From: Bradyrhizobium sp. BR13661
GTDB lineage: Bacteria; Pseudomonadota; Alphaproteobacteria; Rhizobiales; Xanthobacteraceae
NCBI RefSeq assembly: GCF_029892425.1
Contig: NZ_JARXWB010000004.1
Coordinates: 310,001-374,000 of the forward strand
Reading direction: 5' to 3'
DNA: 64,000 bases
The position numbers were made by a program, and so were the translations under genes. Shown piece by piece: positions 55,393 to 64,000 of the stretch; positions within the stretch are counted from its first letter, which is position 1; every line of letters starts with the position of its first letter. The notes below the pieces were generated by a model, which made no database searches, was not told the origin of the DNA, and was given only the letters and a program-made list of their open reading frames with translations.

Positions 55393-55860
55393 ATGGTGAA
55401 ACGAACCAGCTTTGAGGGCGATGCCTGCCCGATCGCGCGCGCCCTCGAGGCGATCGGCGATTGGTGGACACTGCTGATCATCCGCGAGGCGCTGTTCGGC
55501 CTGCGCCGCTTCGGCGAGTTTCAGAGCAAGCTCGGCATGGCCAGAAACATCCTGTCGGTGCGGCTGCGATCGATGGTCGACCAGGGTATTCTGGAGACCG
55601 CCCCCGCCTCCGACGGCAGCGCCTACCAGGAATATGTGCTGACGCCGAAAGGACGCGGCTTGTTCCCGATCCTGGTCGCACTCCGGCAATGGAGCGAGGA
55701 GTTCGACGATCATCCAGAGGAGATCACGACCATCCTGGTCGATCGCGCAAAAGGCCGACCGGTGCGCAAGCTCGAACTCCGCGCCGAGGATGGCCGGTTG
55801 CTCAGTCAGCCGGATACGATGCTGAAGCTGCGGCCTGCACCGCGACGGCGGTCGGCGTGA
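55393..55860 (+). CDS. HxlR-family regulator (SDR partner)
   Basis: A 155-residue winged helix protein: CPIARALEAIGDWWTLLIIREAL is the HxlR signature with Cys, followed by RRFGEFQSKLGMARNILSVRLRSMVDQGILE, the recognition helix region. The tail beyond residue 110 is a longer basic segment than in the first HxlR. Divergent from the SDR gene and separated by the dyad at 55283-55339, so it probably represses that gene and itself. Confidence 0.92.
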   Translation: MVKRTSFEGDACPIARALEAIGDWWTLLIIREALFGLRRFGEFQSKLGMARNILSVRLRSMVDQGILETAPASDGSAYQEYVLTPKGRGLFPILVALRQWSEEFDDHPEEITTILVDRAKGRPVRKLELRAEDGRLLSQPDTMLKLRPAPRRRSA

Positions 55861-55884
55861 GCGGCATAGCCGCGCGTGATCCCC

Positions 55885-56133
55885 TCACGACAGCTTGCGC
55901 TTGCTCCGCAGCCGCAGGTGCTCGTCGGCCTCGAGCTTGGTCATTCCCAGGAGATAATGCAGCACATCGAGCTTGTGGCGCGCGGCGAGCGTGCGCAGGG
56001 CGCCGACCTGCTCGGCGATGAAGGCGACGGCCTCATCGGCCCCGCCTTCCCCCGGTTCCTCGTTGCGCGAGCGTGCTTGCGCGCCCGACGCGATGCGCGC
56101 GCGTTTCTTTCCTGGCTTTGCCACCAGCCCCAC
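55885..56133 (-). CDS. small soluble protein, unknown function
   Basis: An 82-residue protein from GTG 56133. The N-terminus is basic and disordered (KPGKKRARIASGAQARSRNEEP); the second half is one helical stretch (DEAVAFIAEQVGALRTLAARHKLDVLHYLLGMTKLEADEHLR). I recall proteins of this type beside topA in Bradyrhizobium, without function. No clear ribosome site, so start and gene are moderately supported. Confidence 0.55.
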   Translation of the reverse strand: MGLVAKPGKKRARIASGAQARSRNEEPGEGGADEAVAFIAEQVGALRTLAARHKLDVLHYLLGMTKLEADEHLRLRSKRKLS

Positions 56134-56350
56134 CCGAATCCATGCCCCGCCGCAACATTACGCCCATAGCGGCCGCAACTCCAAGGTGGTAATTTGCAAC
56201 TTTCTCGATATGAAACTTTTCCCAATCGGAGGGCTTTCAACACGCTTCGATTTGACAGCGAGGGTCGCACCACCCATGTTCGGGTCGAAACGGCCGACCC
56301 GAATCTAGAGGAAATCGGCCCAATATTTCCCCGTAAGTTACTGGAACTAC

Positions 56351-59101
56351 ATGAATATCGTCATTGTGGAGTCGCCGGCGAAAGCCAAGACGATCAACAA
56401 GTATTTGGGCTCGTCCTACGAGGTTCTGGCCTCTTTCGGCCATGTCCGCGACCTCCCGGCAAAGAACGGTTCTGTCGATCCCGACGCGAATTTCAAGATG
56501 ATCTGGGAGGTCGATCCCAAGGCGGCCGGCCGGCTCAACGACATTGCCAAGTCCCTGAAGAACGCCGACCGCCTGATTCTGGCGACCGACCCTGATCGCG
56601 AGGGCGAGGCCATCTCCTGGCACGTGCTGGAGGTGCTGAAGGAGAAGCGCGCGCTCAAGGACCACAAGATCGAGCGCGTGGTGTTCAACGCCATCACCAA
56701 GCAGGCGGTCACGGATGCCATGAAGCATCCGCGCCAGATCGACGGCGCGTTGGTCGATGCCTACATGGCGCGCCGCGCGCTGGACTATCTGGTCGGCTTT
56801 ACCCTTTCCCCCGTGCTGTGGCGCAAGTTGCCCGGTGCGCGTTCGGCCGGCCGCGTGCAGTCGGTGGCACTGCGCCTGGTCTGTGACCGCGAGCTCGAGA
56901 TCGAGAAGTTCGTCGCCCGCGAGTACTGGTCGCTGGTCGCAACCCTGCTGACGCCGCGCGGCGACGCCTTCGAGGCGCGTCTCGTCGGCGCCGACGGCAA
57001 GAAGATCCAGCGGCTCGACATCGGCACCGGTGCAGAAGCGGAAGATTTCAAGAAGGCGCTGGAGCTGGCGACCTATGCGGTCACCGCGGTCGACGCAAAA
57101 CCCGCCCGGCGCAATCCGCAGGCGCCGTTCACCACCTCGACCTTGCAGCAGGAAGCCAGCCGCAAATACGGCTTTGCGCCGGCGCACACGATGCGCATCG
57201 CCCAGCGCCTTTATGAAGGCATCGACATCGGCGGCGAGACCACCGGACTCATTACTTATATGCGTACCGACGGTGTGCAGATCGATCCGTCCGCCATCAC
57301 CCAGGCGCGCAAGGTGATCGGCGAGGATTACGGCAACGCCTATGTGCCGGATGCCCCGCGCCAGTACCAGGCCAAGGCCAAGAACGCCCAGGAAGCCCAC
57401 GAAGCGATCCGCCCGACCGATCTCTCCCGCCGCCCCGACAGCATGAGCCGCAAGCTCGATACCGATCAGGCCAGGCTCTATGAGCTGATCTGGAAGCGCA
57501 CCATCGCCAGCCAGATGGAATCGGCCGAGCTCGAGCGCACCACCGTCGACATTACGGCGAAGGCAGGCACCCGCACGCTGGAGCTGCGCGCCACCGGCCA
57601 GGTCATCAAGTTCGACGGCTTCCTCGCACTCTATCAGGAAGGCCGCGACGACGAGGAGGACGAAGACTCCCGCCGCCTGCCCGCGATGAGCCCGAACGAC
57701 GCGCTGAAGCGGCAGTCGCTGTCCGTCACCCAGCATTTCACCGAGCCGCCGCCGCGCTTCTCGGAGGCCTCGCTGGTCAAGCGCATGGAAGAGCTCGGCA
57801 TCGGGCGGCCCTCGACCTATGCTTCGATCCTGCAGGTGCTGAAGGACCGTGGCTACGTCAAGCTGGAGAAGAAGCGCCTGCACGGCGAGGACAAGGGCCG
57901 CGTCGTGGTCGCGTTCCTCGAAAGCTTCTTCAACCGCTATGTCGAGTACGACTTCACGGCCAATCTGGAGGAGCAGCTCGACCGCATCTCCAACAACGAG
58001 ATCTCCTGGCAGCAGGTGCTGAAGGATTTCTGGACCGGCTTCATCGGCGCGGTCGACGAGATCAAGGATTTGCGCGTCGCCCAGGTGCTCGACGTGCTCG
58101 ACGACATGCTCGGCCAGCACATCTATCCGCCGCGCGCCGATGGCGGCGACATCAGGCAGTGCCCGAGCTGCGGCAATGGCCGGCTCAATCTGAAGGCCGG
58201 CAAGTTCGGCGCCTTCGTCGGCTGCTCGAACTATCCGGAATGCCGCTACACCCGCCAGCTTGCCGCCGACAGCGAGACCACGGCCGACCGTTCGCTCGGC
58301 CAGGATCCTGAGACGGGGCGCGATGTCTGGGTCAAGGCCGGCCGTTTCGGCCCCTATATCCAGCTCGGCGAGCAGAAGGATTATGAGGAGGGCGAGAAGC
58401 CGAAGCGCGCAGGGATTCCCAAGGGCACCTCGCCCGGCGATGTCGAGCTCGAGCTTGCGCTCAAGCTGCTGTCGCTGCCGCGCGAGATCGGCAAGCATCC
58501 GGAAACCGGTGAGCCCATCACCGCAGGCCTCGGCCGCTTCGGGCCGTTCGTGAAGCATGAGAAGACCTATGCCAGCCTCGAGGCCGGCGACGAGGTGTTC
58601 GATATTGGCCTCAACCGCGCTGTCACGCTGATTGCAGAAAAGGTCGCCAAGGGCCCGAGCCGCCGCTTTGGTTCTGATCCCGGCAAGGCACTCGGCGATC
58701 ATCCCACCCTCGGCACCGTCACCGTGAAGAGCGGTCGCTACGGCGCCTATGTCACCGCGGGCGGCGTCAACGCGACGATCCCGGCCGAGTTCGAAAAGGA
58801 CACGGTCACGATTGCACAGGCGATCGCGCTGATCGACGAGCGCGCAGCCAAGGGCGGCGGCAAGCCGAAGAAAGCGGCGAAGCCGGCCAAGGCCAAGAAC
58901 ACCGCAGCGAAGGCCGCCGACGGCGACGCCGCGCCGAAGAAGAAACCGGCCGCGAAGAAGGCGGCCAAAACCAAAACTGAATCCACCAGCAAGGCGCGCG
59001 CAGGCGTGGCGTCGACGGCCAAGACTTCAGCAGTCAAGACGTCGCCGACCAAGGCAGCCGCTGCCAAAGCTCCGGCCAAGAAGAGTGCCGGCACCAATTA
59101 G
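56351..59101 (+). CDS. topA: DNA topoisomerase I
   Basis: A 916-residue type IA topoisomerase that relaxes negative supercoils. NIVIVESPAKAKTINKYLG and ATDPDREGEAISWHV form the Toprim site; GLITYMRTDG has the catalytic Tyr303. A four-Cys zinc ribbon (CPSCGNGRLNL ... CSNYPECRYT) and further topo-C-terminal repeats (KAGRFGPYIQLG, LGRFGPFVKH, KSGRYGAYVT) follow. The last 75 residues are a Lys/Ala-rich tail. rnr follows after seven bases. Confidence 0.95.
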   Translation: MNIVIVESPAKAKTINKYLGSSYEVLASFGHVRDLPAKNGSVDPDANFKMIWEVDPKAAGRLNDIAKSLKNADRLILATDPDREGEAISWHVLEVLKEKRALKDHKIERVVFNAITKQAVTDAMKHPRQIDGALVDAYMARRALDYLVGFTLSPVLWRKLPGARSAGRVQSVALRLVCDRELEIEKFVAREYWSLVATLLTPRGDAFEARLVGADGKKIQRLDIGTGAEAEDFKKALELATYAVTAVDAKPARRNPQAPFTTSTLQQEASRKYGFAPAHTMRIAQRLYEGIDIGGETTGLITYMRTDGVQIDPSAITQARKVIGEDYGNAYVPDAPRQYQAKAKNAQEAHEAIRPTDLSRRPDSMSRKLDTDQARLYELIWKRTIASQMESAELERTTVDITAKAGTRTLELRATGQVIKFDGFLALYQEGRDDEEDEDSRRLPAMSPNDALKRQSLSVTQHFTEPPPRFSEASLVKRMEELGIGRPSTYASILQVLKDRGYVKLEKKRLHGEDKGRVVVAFLESFFNRYVEYDFTANLEEQLDRISNNEISWQQVLKDFWTGFIGAVDEIKDLRVAQVLDVLDDMLGQHIYPPRADGGDIRQCPSCGNGRLNLKAGKFGAFVGCSNYPECRYTRQLAADSETTADRSLGQDPETGRDVWVKAGRFGPYIQLGEQKDYEEGEKPKRAGIPKGTSPGDVELELALKLLSLPREIGKHPETGEPITAGLGRFGPFVKHEKTYASLEAGDEVFDIGLNRAVTLIAEKVAKGPSRRFGSDPGKALGDHPTLGTVTVKSGRYGAYVTAGGVNATIPAEFEKDTVTIAQAIALIDERAAKGGGKPKKAAKPAKAKNTAAKAADGDAAPKKKPAAKKAAKTKTESTSKARAGVASTAKTSAVKTSPTKAAAAKAPAKKSAGTN

Positions 59102-59108
59102 AGGTTAA

Positions 59109-61454
59109 GTGAAACGCAAGAATGACCATGGCTTTCCCGACAGGCAAGCCATCGTCGCCTTCATCAAGGCACATCCAGGAACGGTCGGGACCCGCGACAT
59201 CGCGCGCGAGTTCGGCCTGAAGAACGCCGATCGCATCGCGCTCAAGCGCCTCCTGCGCGAGCTCGCCGACGACGGCACCATCAAGAAAAAACGCCATACG
59301 GTCTCCGAGCCGGACAGCCTGCCGCCGACACTGGTCGCCGACATCACAGGTCGCGACGCTGACGGCGAGCTGATCGCCTCCCCCAGCGAATGGGACGAGG
59401 TCGAGAGCGGCGAGCCGCCCAAAATTCTCATCGTCATGCCGCGCCGGCCCAAACCCGGCACAACAGCCGGCGTCGGCGACCGCGCCCTGCTGCGCGTCGA
59501 GCCGACCGATGAGAGCGAAGGCCCGGCCTATCGCGGCCACATCATCAAGGTCTTCGACAAGACCAGGAGCCGTATCCTCGGCGTGTTCCGCGAGCTGCCC
59601 GAAGGCGGCGGACGGCTGATCCCGGTCGACAAGAAGGCCGCTGATCGCGAGCTGAACATTGCAGCCGCCGACACGAAGGGCGCACAGGACGGCGACCTCG
59701 TCAGCGTCGATATCGTCCGCACCCGCAGCTTTGGGCTGGCCTCCGGCCGGGTCAAGGAGAAGCTCGGCTCGGTCAAATCCGAGAAGGCGATCAGCCTGAT
59801 CGCGATCTACGCCCACGACATCCCCTTGCAATTCCCCTCCGCTGCCGAGCGCGAGGCCGAAGCGGCCGAGCCTGCAAATCTGAAGGGCCGCGAGGACTGG
59901 CGCGAAGTGCCGCTCGTCACCATCGATCCGCCTGACGCCAAGGATCACGACGACGCGGTGCATGCGCAGCCGGACCCCGATCCGAACAACAAGGGCGGCT
60001 TCATCGTCGACGTGGCGATCGCGGATGTGAGCTTCTACGTCCGCCCGGGCACCGCGCTCGACCGCGCCGCGCTCGATCGCGGCAACTCGGTCTATTTCCC
60101 CGACCGCGTCGTGCCCATGCTGCCTGAGCGGATCTCCAACAATCTCTGCTCGCTGGTGCCGGGCGAGCCGCGCGGCGCGCTCGCGGTGCGGATGATCATT
60201 GCCCCCGACGGCCGCAAGCGTTCGCACAGCTTTCATCGCATCCTGATGCGCTCGGCCGCCAAGCTGAGCTACGCGCAGGCCCAGGCCGCGATCGATGGAC
60301 GGCCTGACGACACCACCGGCCCCCTGATCGATCCGATCCTGAAGCCGCTCTATGCCGCCTATGCCTGCGTCAAACGCGCACGCGACGAGCGCGATCCGCT
60401 CAATCTCGACCTGCCCGAGCGCAAGATCCTGCTCAAGAGTGACGGCACCGTCGACCGCGTGATCGTGCCGGAGCGTCTCGATGCGCACAAATTGATCGAG
60501 GAGTTCATGATCCTCGCTAATGTCGCGGCGGCCGAGATGCTCGAGAAGAAATCGCTCCCGCTGATCTACCGCGTGCATGACGAGCCGACGCTGGAGAAGG
60601 TCCACGCGCTGGCGGAGTTCCTGCAGACTCTCGATGTGCCGTTTGCGAAAGGCGGAGCGTTACGTCCCGCCCTGTTCAACCGCGTCCTGGCCCAGCTCGA
60701 GGGCCACGACCATTTCCCGATGGTCAGCGAGGTCGTGCTGCGCGCCCAGGCGCAGGCGGAGTACTCCTCCGAGAACTATGGACATTTCGGCCTGAATTTG
60801 CGCCGCTACGCGCATTTCACCTCGCCGATCCGCCGCTATGCCGACCTCGTCGTGCATCGCGCGCTGGTCCGCGCGCTCGGGCTCGGCGAAGGCGCGCTGC
60901 CCGACAGCGAGACGGCGGAAACCCTGAGCGAGGTCGCAGCCCATATTTCGCTGACAGAGCGGCGCGCGATGAAGGCGGAGCGCGAGACCGTCGACCGGCT
61001 GATCGCCCATCACCTCGCCGACCGCATCGGCTCGAGCTTTCAGGGCCGCGTCTCCGGCGTTACGCGCGCCGGCCTGTTCGTCAAGCTGAGCGAGACCGGC
61101 GCCGACGGCCTGATCCCGATCCGATCCCTCGGCACGGAATATTTCAACTATGACGAGGGCCGCCACGCGCTGGTCGGCACGCGCAGCGGCACCATGTACC
61201 AGCTCGGTGACGTCGTTGACGTCCGACTGATTGAAGCCGCTCCCGTCGCGGGCGCGCTGCGCTTCGAGCTGCTGTCGTCGGACAGCGCGACAAGCCCGCC
61301 TGACCGCAGGCGACCGGGGCCGCAGCGCCGCCCCTCGTTCAAGGCGCATCCCGGCCGCAGCCCGGATAAAAAACGCAAGCCGCCAAAGCCAAAGCCCGGC
61401 AAGAAGGGCAAAGGAAAGAACAAGGGCAAAGGCAAAAAGGGCAAGGCATGGTGA
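59109..61454 (+). CDS. rnr: ribonuclease R
   Basis: A 781-residue 3'-to-5' exoribonuclease for structured RNA. Winged-helix N-terminus (RQAIVAFIKAHPG), cold-shock domains, then the RNB catalytic domain with DAKDHDDAVHA (residues 276-286; metal-binding Asp) and RRYADLVVHRALVR; C-terminal S1 domain (FQGRVSGVTRAGLFVKLSETG) and a basic tail (KKGKGKNKGKGKKG). Start is GTG 59109 with GAGG seven bases upstream. Coupled downstream with a DUF983 gene by a seven-base overlap. Confidence 0.95.
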   Translation: MKRKNDHGFPDRQAIVAFIKAHPGTVGTRDIAREFGLKNADRIALKRLLRELADDGTIKKKRHTVSEPDSLPPTLVADITGRDADGELIASPSEWDEVESGEPPKILIVMPRRPKPGTTAGVGDRALLRVEPTDESEGPAYRGHIIKVFDKTRSRILGVFRELPEGGGRLIPVDKKAADRELNIAAADTKGAQDGDLVSVDIVRTRSFGLASGRVKEKLGSVKSEKAISLIAIYAHDIPLQFPSAAEREAEAAEPANLKGREDWREVPLVTIDPPDAKDHDDAVHAQPDPDPNNKGGFIVDVAIADVSFYVRPGTALDRAALDRGNSVYFPDRVVPMLPERISNNLCSLVPGEPRGALAVRMIIAPDGRKRSHSFHRILMRSAAKLSYAQAQAAIDGRPDDTTGPLIDPILKPLYAAYACVKRARDERDPLNLDLPERKILLKSDGTVDRVIVPERLDAHKLIEEFMILANVAAAEMLEKKSLPLIYRVHDEPTLEKVHALAEFLQTLDVPFAKGGALRPALFNRVLAQLEGHDHFPMVSEVVLRAQAQAEYSSENYGHFGLNLRRYAHFTSPIRRYADLVVHRALVRALGLGEGALPDSETAETLSEVAAHISLTERRAMKAERETVDRLIAHHLADRIGSSFQGRVSGVTRAGLFVKLSETGADGLIPIRSLGTEYFNYDEGRHALVGTRSGTMYQLGDVVDVRLIEAAPVAGALRFELLSSDSATSPPDRRRPGPQRRPSFKAHPGRSPDKKRKPPKPKPGKKGKGKNKGKGKKGKAW

Positions 61455-61882
61455 CCATGGCCCCGAAAATCTGGACGCGCGAGACCGGCCTCATCGAGAA
61501 ACGCGATCTCTGGGCTGCGATGAGGCGCGGCTTTCGCGGCCGCTGCCCGCGCTGTGGCGAGGGCAAACTGTTCCGCGCCTTCCTCAAGACCGCGGACGCC
61601 TGCTCGTCCTGCGGCCTCGACTTCACGCCGCACCGCGCCGATGATTTGCCCGCGTATCTCGTCATCGTCATCGTCGGCCACGTCACGGTGCCCTCCATTT
61701 TGTGGATCGAGACCAACTACACGACGCCGATCTGGCTGACGTTTGTGGCTTACCTGCCCTTCACCTTCCTTGCGTCGCTCGGACTGCTGCAGCCGGTGAA
61801 GGGAGCTGTGGTCGGCTTGCAATGGGCTCTGCGTATGCACGGGTTTGACGAGACCCCGCCGGATGGTATTCCGCCTGTGTAA
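61448..61882 (+). CDS. DUF983 membrane protein
   Basis: A 144-residue protein. The soluble N-terminus has two CxxC pairs, GRCPRCGEGKLFRAFLK and ACSSCGLDFTPH, probably a zinc knuckle, followed by two helices (YLVIVIVGHVTVPSILWI and TFVAYLPFTFLASLGLL). This is the DUF983 pattern. Overlaps the end of rnr, as in other Rhizobiales; function unknown. Met 61457 is an alternative start. Confidence 0.9.
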   Translation: MVTMAPKIWTRETGLIEKRDLWAAMRRGFRGRCPRCGEGKLFRAFLKTADACSSCGLDFTPHRADDLPAYLVIVIVGHVTVPSILWIETNYTTPIWLTFVAYLPFTFLASLGLLQPVKGAVVGLQWALRMHGFDETPPDGIPPV

Positions 61883-61914
61883 GCACAATAAGCAAGAACA
61901 GTCTGGGTGAGGAT

Positions 61915-62664
61915 ATGAGCGATACGGCACAGACGTCTGAGAAGGCCAGGATCCACGAGGGGAAGGAAGCCGATCACCACCCGTATTTCCGTCCCCGGGA
62001 TGCGGCGACACTGATCCTGGTCGATCGCCGCGGCACCGTGCCGAAAGTTCTGGTCGGCAAGCGCCACGACAAGGTGGTGTTCATGCCCGGCAAGTTCGTC
62101 TTCCCCGGCGGCCGCGTCGACAAGGACGATCATCGCGTACCTGTCGCCGCCCCCATCACCGCTGAGCTCGAAGCTAATCTCGCCAAGGGTAGCCCGAAGA
62201 CGCCGGCTTCGCGCGCCAAGTCGCTCGCGATTGCCGCGATACGCGAGGCCTGCGAGGAAACAGGCCTGTGTCTCGGCCGCAAGGCCGAAGTGAAGGCTAA
62301 ACTCGAGGGCCCGTGGAAGCCGTTCGCCGATGCGGGCCTCTTGCCCGATCCCTCCAGCCTGTTCCTGATCGCCCGCGCGATCACCCCGCCCGGCCGCGTC
62401 AAGCGCTTCGACACGCGCTTCTTCACGGCCGATGCGTCTGCGATCACCCATCACGTCGAAGGCGTGATCCATGCCGATGCCGAGCTTGTCGAGCTGGTCT
62501 GGGTCGAGCTCGGCTCGAAGCCGCTCGCCGATCTGCATCCCATGACGCGGAATGTGCTCAACGAGCTCGACTCGCGCCTCGCCACCGGCCCGCTGCGCCA
62601 CGACGCGCCGGTGCCGTTCTTCCATTTCTACGGCGGCAAGATGCAGAAGGATATTTTGGGCTGA
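61915..62664 (+). CDS. NUDIX hydrolase
   Basis: A 249-residue protein. The Nudix box is split: FVFPGGRVDKDDH is followed by about 35 inserted residues before IREACEETGLCLG, the REUXEEXGU part. This arrangement is like the NUDT8/NUDT19 type that acts on CoA or nucleoside diphosphate compounds. Substrate unknown. Follows DUF983 by 32 bases, same strand, closing the topA-rnr cluster. Confidence 0.9.
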   Translation: MSDTAQTSEKARIHEGKEADHHPYFRPRDAATLILVDRRGTVPKVLVGKRHDKVVFMPGKFVFPGGRVDKDDHRVPVAAPITAELEANLAKGSPKTPASRAKSLAIAAIREACEETGLCLGRKAEVKAKLEGPWKPFADAGLLPDPSSLFLIARAITPPGRVKRFDTRFFTADASAITHHVEGVIHADAELVELVWVELGSKPLADLHPMTRNVLNELDSRLATGPLRHDAPVPFFHFYGGKMQKDILG

Positions 62665-62675
62665 TCGGCTCTCTG

Positions 62676-62717
62676 GTCATTCCGGGCTCGCGCCAAGAGG
62701 CGCGCCCCGGAATGACG
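62676..62717. repeat. palindromic intergenic element (copy B)
   Basis: GTCATTCCGGG at the left and CCCCGGAATGAC at the right are complementary around a GC-rich core. Same ends as copy A (46110) and copy C (63357). It begins 12 bases after the Nudix stop and may also terminate transcription. Confidence 0.75.
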
Positions 62718-62727
62718 GCCGAGCGGG

Positions 62728-63273
62728 CTATTCGTCCGCGTCGGGCTCTGTGCCGACATAGTCGCGCGCCGGCAGTTTCAGCGCGCACCCGAGTTCCCGA
62801 GCGAGTTGGTTGGCATCCTCGCGTTTGGTGAAGCTCATCAGCGAAATCGCTTCGGTGCCCTTGCTGCCGCAAAGATTGACGTCATAGGTCGTCAATTGCG
62901 GATCGTAGTCGTCGGTGATGCTGATGAAGTGATAGTCGGCGAGACTTCGGGACCTGCGAAAGTTCACCGGCCCGAACTGCCTGGTGATCACGATCTGCCG
63001 CAGCGTCTCGTTGAGAACGACGAAGCTGCGGAACGTCAGCAGGATCAAGCCGGGAATGCCGATCAGCAGCCCAAGGCCGGTGAACACCAGCACCGGCACG
63101 AGGTCGTCGGCGAGCCTGCCGAAACCGGAATAATCCTGGCGCAGGCCGAGCGCGACATTCCAGAGCAGATAGGCGCTCGCCGCCAAGAGCGGCAGCGACA
63201 GCAGCCGGCCGAACCAGGGCATCGGCCGGTCGATGCGGACGATGCTGCCGTCTACAGTCATTGCATCTGCCAT
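62728..63273 (-). CDS. membrane protein, unknown function
   Basis: A 181-residue protein with two helices (LLSLPLLAASAYLLWNVAL and LVPVLVFTGLGLLIGIPGLILL) followed by a cytoplasmic domain of about 90 residues (FVVLNETLRQIVITRQFGPVNFRRSR, TYDVNLCGSKGTEAISLMSF) that reads like a PH-type beta fold. GGAG lies 6-9 bases before ATG 63273. The C-terminus is Asp/Glu-rich. No family named with confidence. Confidence 0.75.
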   Translation of the reverse strand: MADAMTVDGSIVRIDRPMPWFGRLLSLPLLAASAYLLWNVALGLRQDYSGFGRLADDLVPVLVFTGLGLLIGIPGLILLTFRSFVVLNETLRQIVITRQFGPVNFRRSRSLADYHFISITDDYDPQLTTYDVNLCGSKGTEAISLMSFTKREDANQLARELGCALKLPARDYVGTEPDADE

Positions 63274-63283
63274 TGAAGTCTCC

Positions 63284-63319
63284 TTACGAGGCCTTGGCTT
63301 GTTACGAGGCCTTGGCTTG
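63284..63319. repeat. 18-base tandem duplication
   Basis: TTACGAGGCCTTGGCTTG occurs twice in a row (63284-63301 and 63302-63319) upstream of the gene at 63273, in its presumed leader. Confidence 0.85.
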
Positions 63320-63356
63320 GTCGGAGCCAGGGGTAGGTAGGTTCGAGCTCCCTTCT

Positions 63357-63396
63357 CGTCATTCCGGGGCGCGCGTAGCGCGAGCCCGGAATGACG
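63357..63396. repeat. palindromic intergenic element (copy C)
   Basis: CGTCATTCCGGGGCGCGCG pairs with CGCGAGCCCGGAATGACG around TAG; the 40-base unit is nearly a perfect palindrome. Same ends as copies A and B. Confidence 0.8.
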
Positions 63397-63513
63397 CGAT
63401 TGTGCTGAAGCTGTCGCGAAAAACAAAAAATTCTTCCCGCCTCCCCCAATGGCGGAGTTCCCCGGCGTGCCTATGTCTTTGCCCAACGACACCAGAACGG
63501 GATTTTGGGCGCG

Positions 63514-64000
63514 ATGGCACAACGGCAACTCAAGCTCGGCGCGTTTATGCGCCCGATCAGCATCCACACCGGCGCCTGGCGCTATCCCGGAGCCTGGCCC
63601 GACGCCAACTTCAATTTCGCTCACATCAAGCAGCTGATCCAGAAGCTCGAGGCCGGCAAGTTCGACGCCTTCTTCATGGCCGATCACCTCGCCGTGCTGA
63701 ACATGCCGATCAATGCGCTCAAGCGCAGCCATACCGTGACCTCATTCGAGCCGTTCACCCTGCTCTCGGCGCTGTCGGCCGTCACCGAGCGCATCGGCCT
63801 GATCGCGACCGGCTCGACCACGTTCGACGAGCCCTACCACGTCGCCCGCCGCTTTGCCTCGCTCGACCATCTCAGCGGCGGCCGTGCAGGCTGGAACATC
63901 GTCACCACCTCGAACCCGGATGCCGCGCTCAACTTCGGCCTCGACGACCACATGGAGCACGCCGAGCGCTACAAGCGCGCCCGCGAGTTCTACGACGTCG
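63514..64000 (+). CDS. LLM-class flavin monooxygenase, NtaA/SnaA type (C-terminus beyond window)
   Basis: 162 codons visible from ATG 63514, cut by the right edge. KLGAFMRPISIHTGAWRYPGA, AGKFDAFFMADHLAVLN, LIATGSTTFDEPYHVARRFASLDHLSGGRAGWNIVTTSN are signature segments of the FMN-dependent NtaA/SnaA/DszA subgroup. These use reduced FMN to attack sulfonates, chelators or xenobiotics. The substrate cannot be told. Confidence 0.9.
   Translation, partial: MAQRQLKLGAFMRPISIHTGAWRYPGAWPDANFNFAHIKQLIQKLEAGKFDAFFMADHLAVLNMPINALKRSHTVTSFEPFTLLSALSAVTERIGLIATGSTTFDEPYHVARRFASLDHLSGGRAGWNIVTTSNPDAALNFGLDDHMEHAERYKRAREFYDV

Noticed and set aside
56237..58702. An 821-codon frame antisense to topA
   Set aside because: Shadow of the topA codons on the other strand; no ribosome site or motif.

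Overview
The window is high-GC alphaproteobacterial chromosome, almost certainly from a Bradyrhizobium-type organism (Rhizobiales/Nitrobacteraceae). The signs are the gene order, a rhizobial porin with an ADLP-type mature N-terminus, a DUF3551-like small secreted protein, a FixK2-type box, and short palindromic intergenic repeats of the kind common in that group. It holds about 63 protein genes, one tRNA, and no rRNA, phage, IS or CRISPR. The genus call rests on recalled features, not on a search.

Layout. 1-9.7 kb is transport and detoxification: a NRAMP Mn importer (cut by the left edge) behind a Mur/Fur-like operator, two MFS transporters, an orphan class III nucleotide cyclase, an EamA exporter, a secreted lactonase-like metallo-hydrolase, and a chromate operon (rhodanese-ChrB fusion plus ChrA) with a near-consensus sigma70 promoter. 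9.7-11.1 kb carries a small secreted protein behind a FixK-like box, then about 0.9 kb of non-coding, palindrome-rich DNA. 11.1-22 kb is a minus-strand housekeeping cluster: rpoZ, rsh, pdxJ, acpS, lepB, rnc, era, recO and parC, several with ATGA overlaps. 22-29 kb has a NYN-domain protein overlapping a family 5 uracil-DNA glycosylase, then peroxiredoxin, smpB, mscL, dapA and a soluble lytic transglycosylase.

29-34 kb is gene-poor: a major porin with a clear terminator, tRNA-Ser(GCU), a Sel1-like small protein and a 30-residue Lys-rich peptide. 33.9-37.6 kb is the gatCAB operon with two small genes interleaved in it. 37.7-43.7 kb has two flavin (nitronate monooxygenase-like) enzymes divergent from a LysR regulator, ruvX and its neighbours, and a CPBP protease. 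43.7-46.1 kb has an AidB-like acyl-CoA dehydrogenase and an exported D-Ala-D-Ala dipeptidase.

46.3-62.7 kb has the backbone pyrB-pyrC-plsY ... dprA ... topA-rnr-DUF983-nudix. It is interrupted by a patatin/amidase pair and by two HxlR-regulated redox modules (azoR and an SDR). The PyrC lacks the HxH metal motif and is probably a structural pseudo-dihydroorotase. The right edge cuts an LLM-class flavin monooxygenase.

No large unknown system is visible. The best leads are the FixK-like box on the DUF3551-like gene, the long HxlR dyad at 55283-55339, the small genes inside the gat operon, the Lys-rich micro-gene, the repeat-built RNase III extension, and a 20-bp perfect hairpin at 29074-29115.
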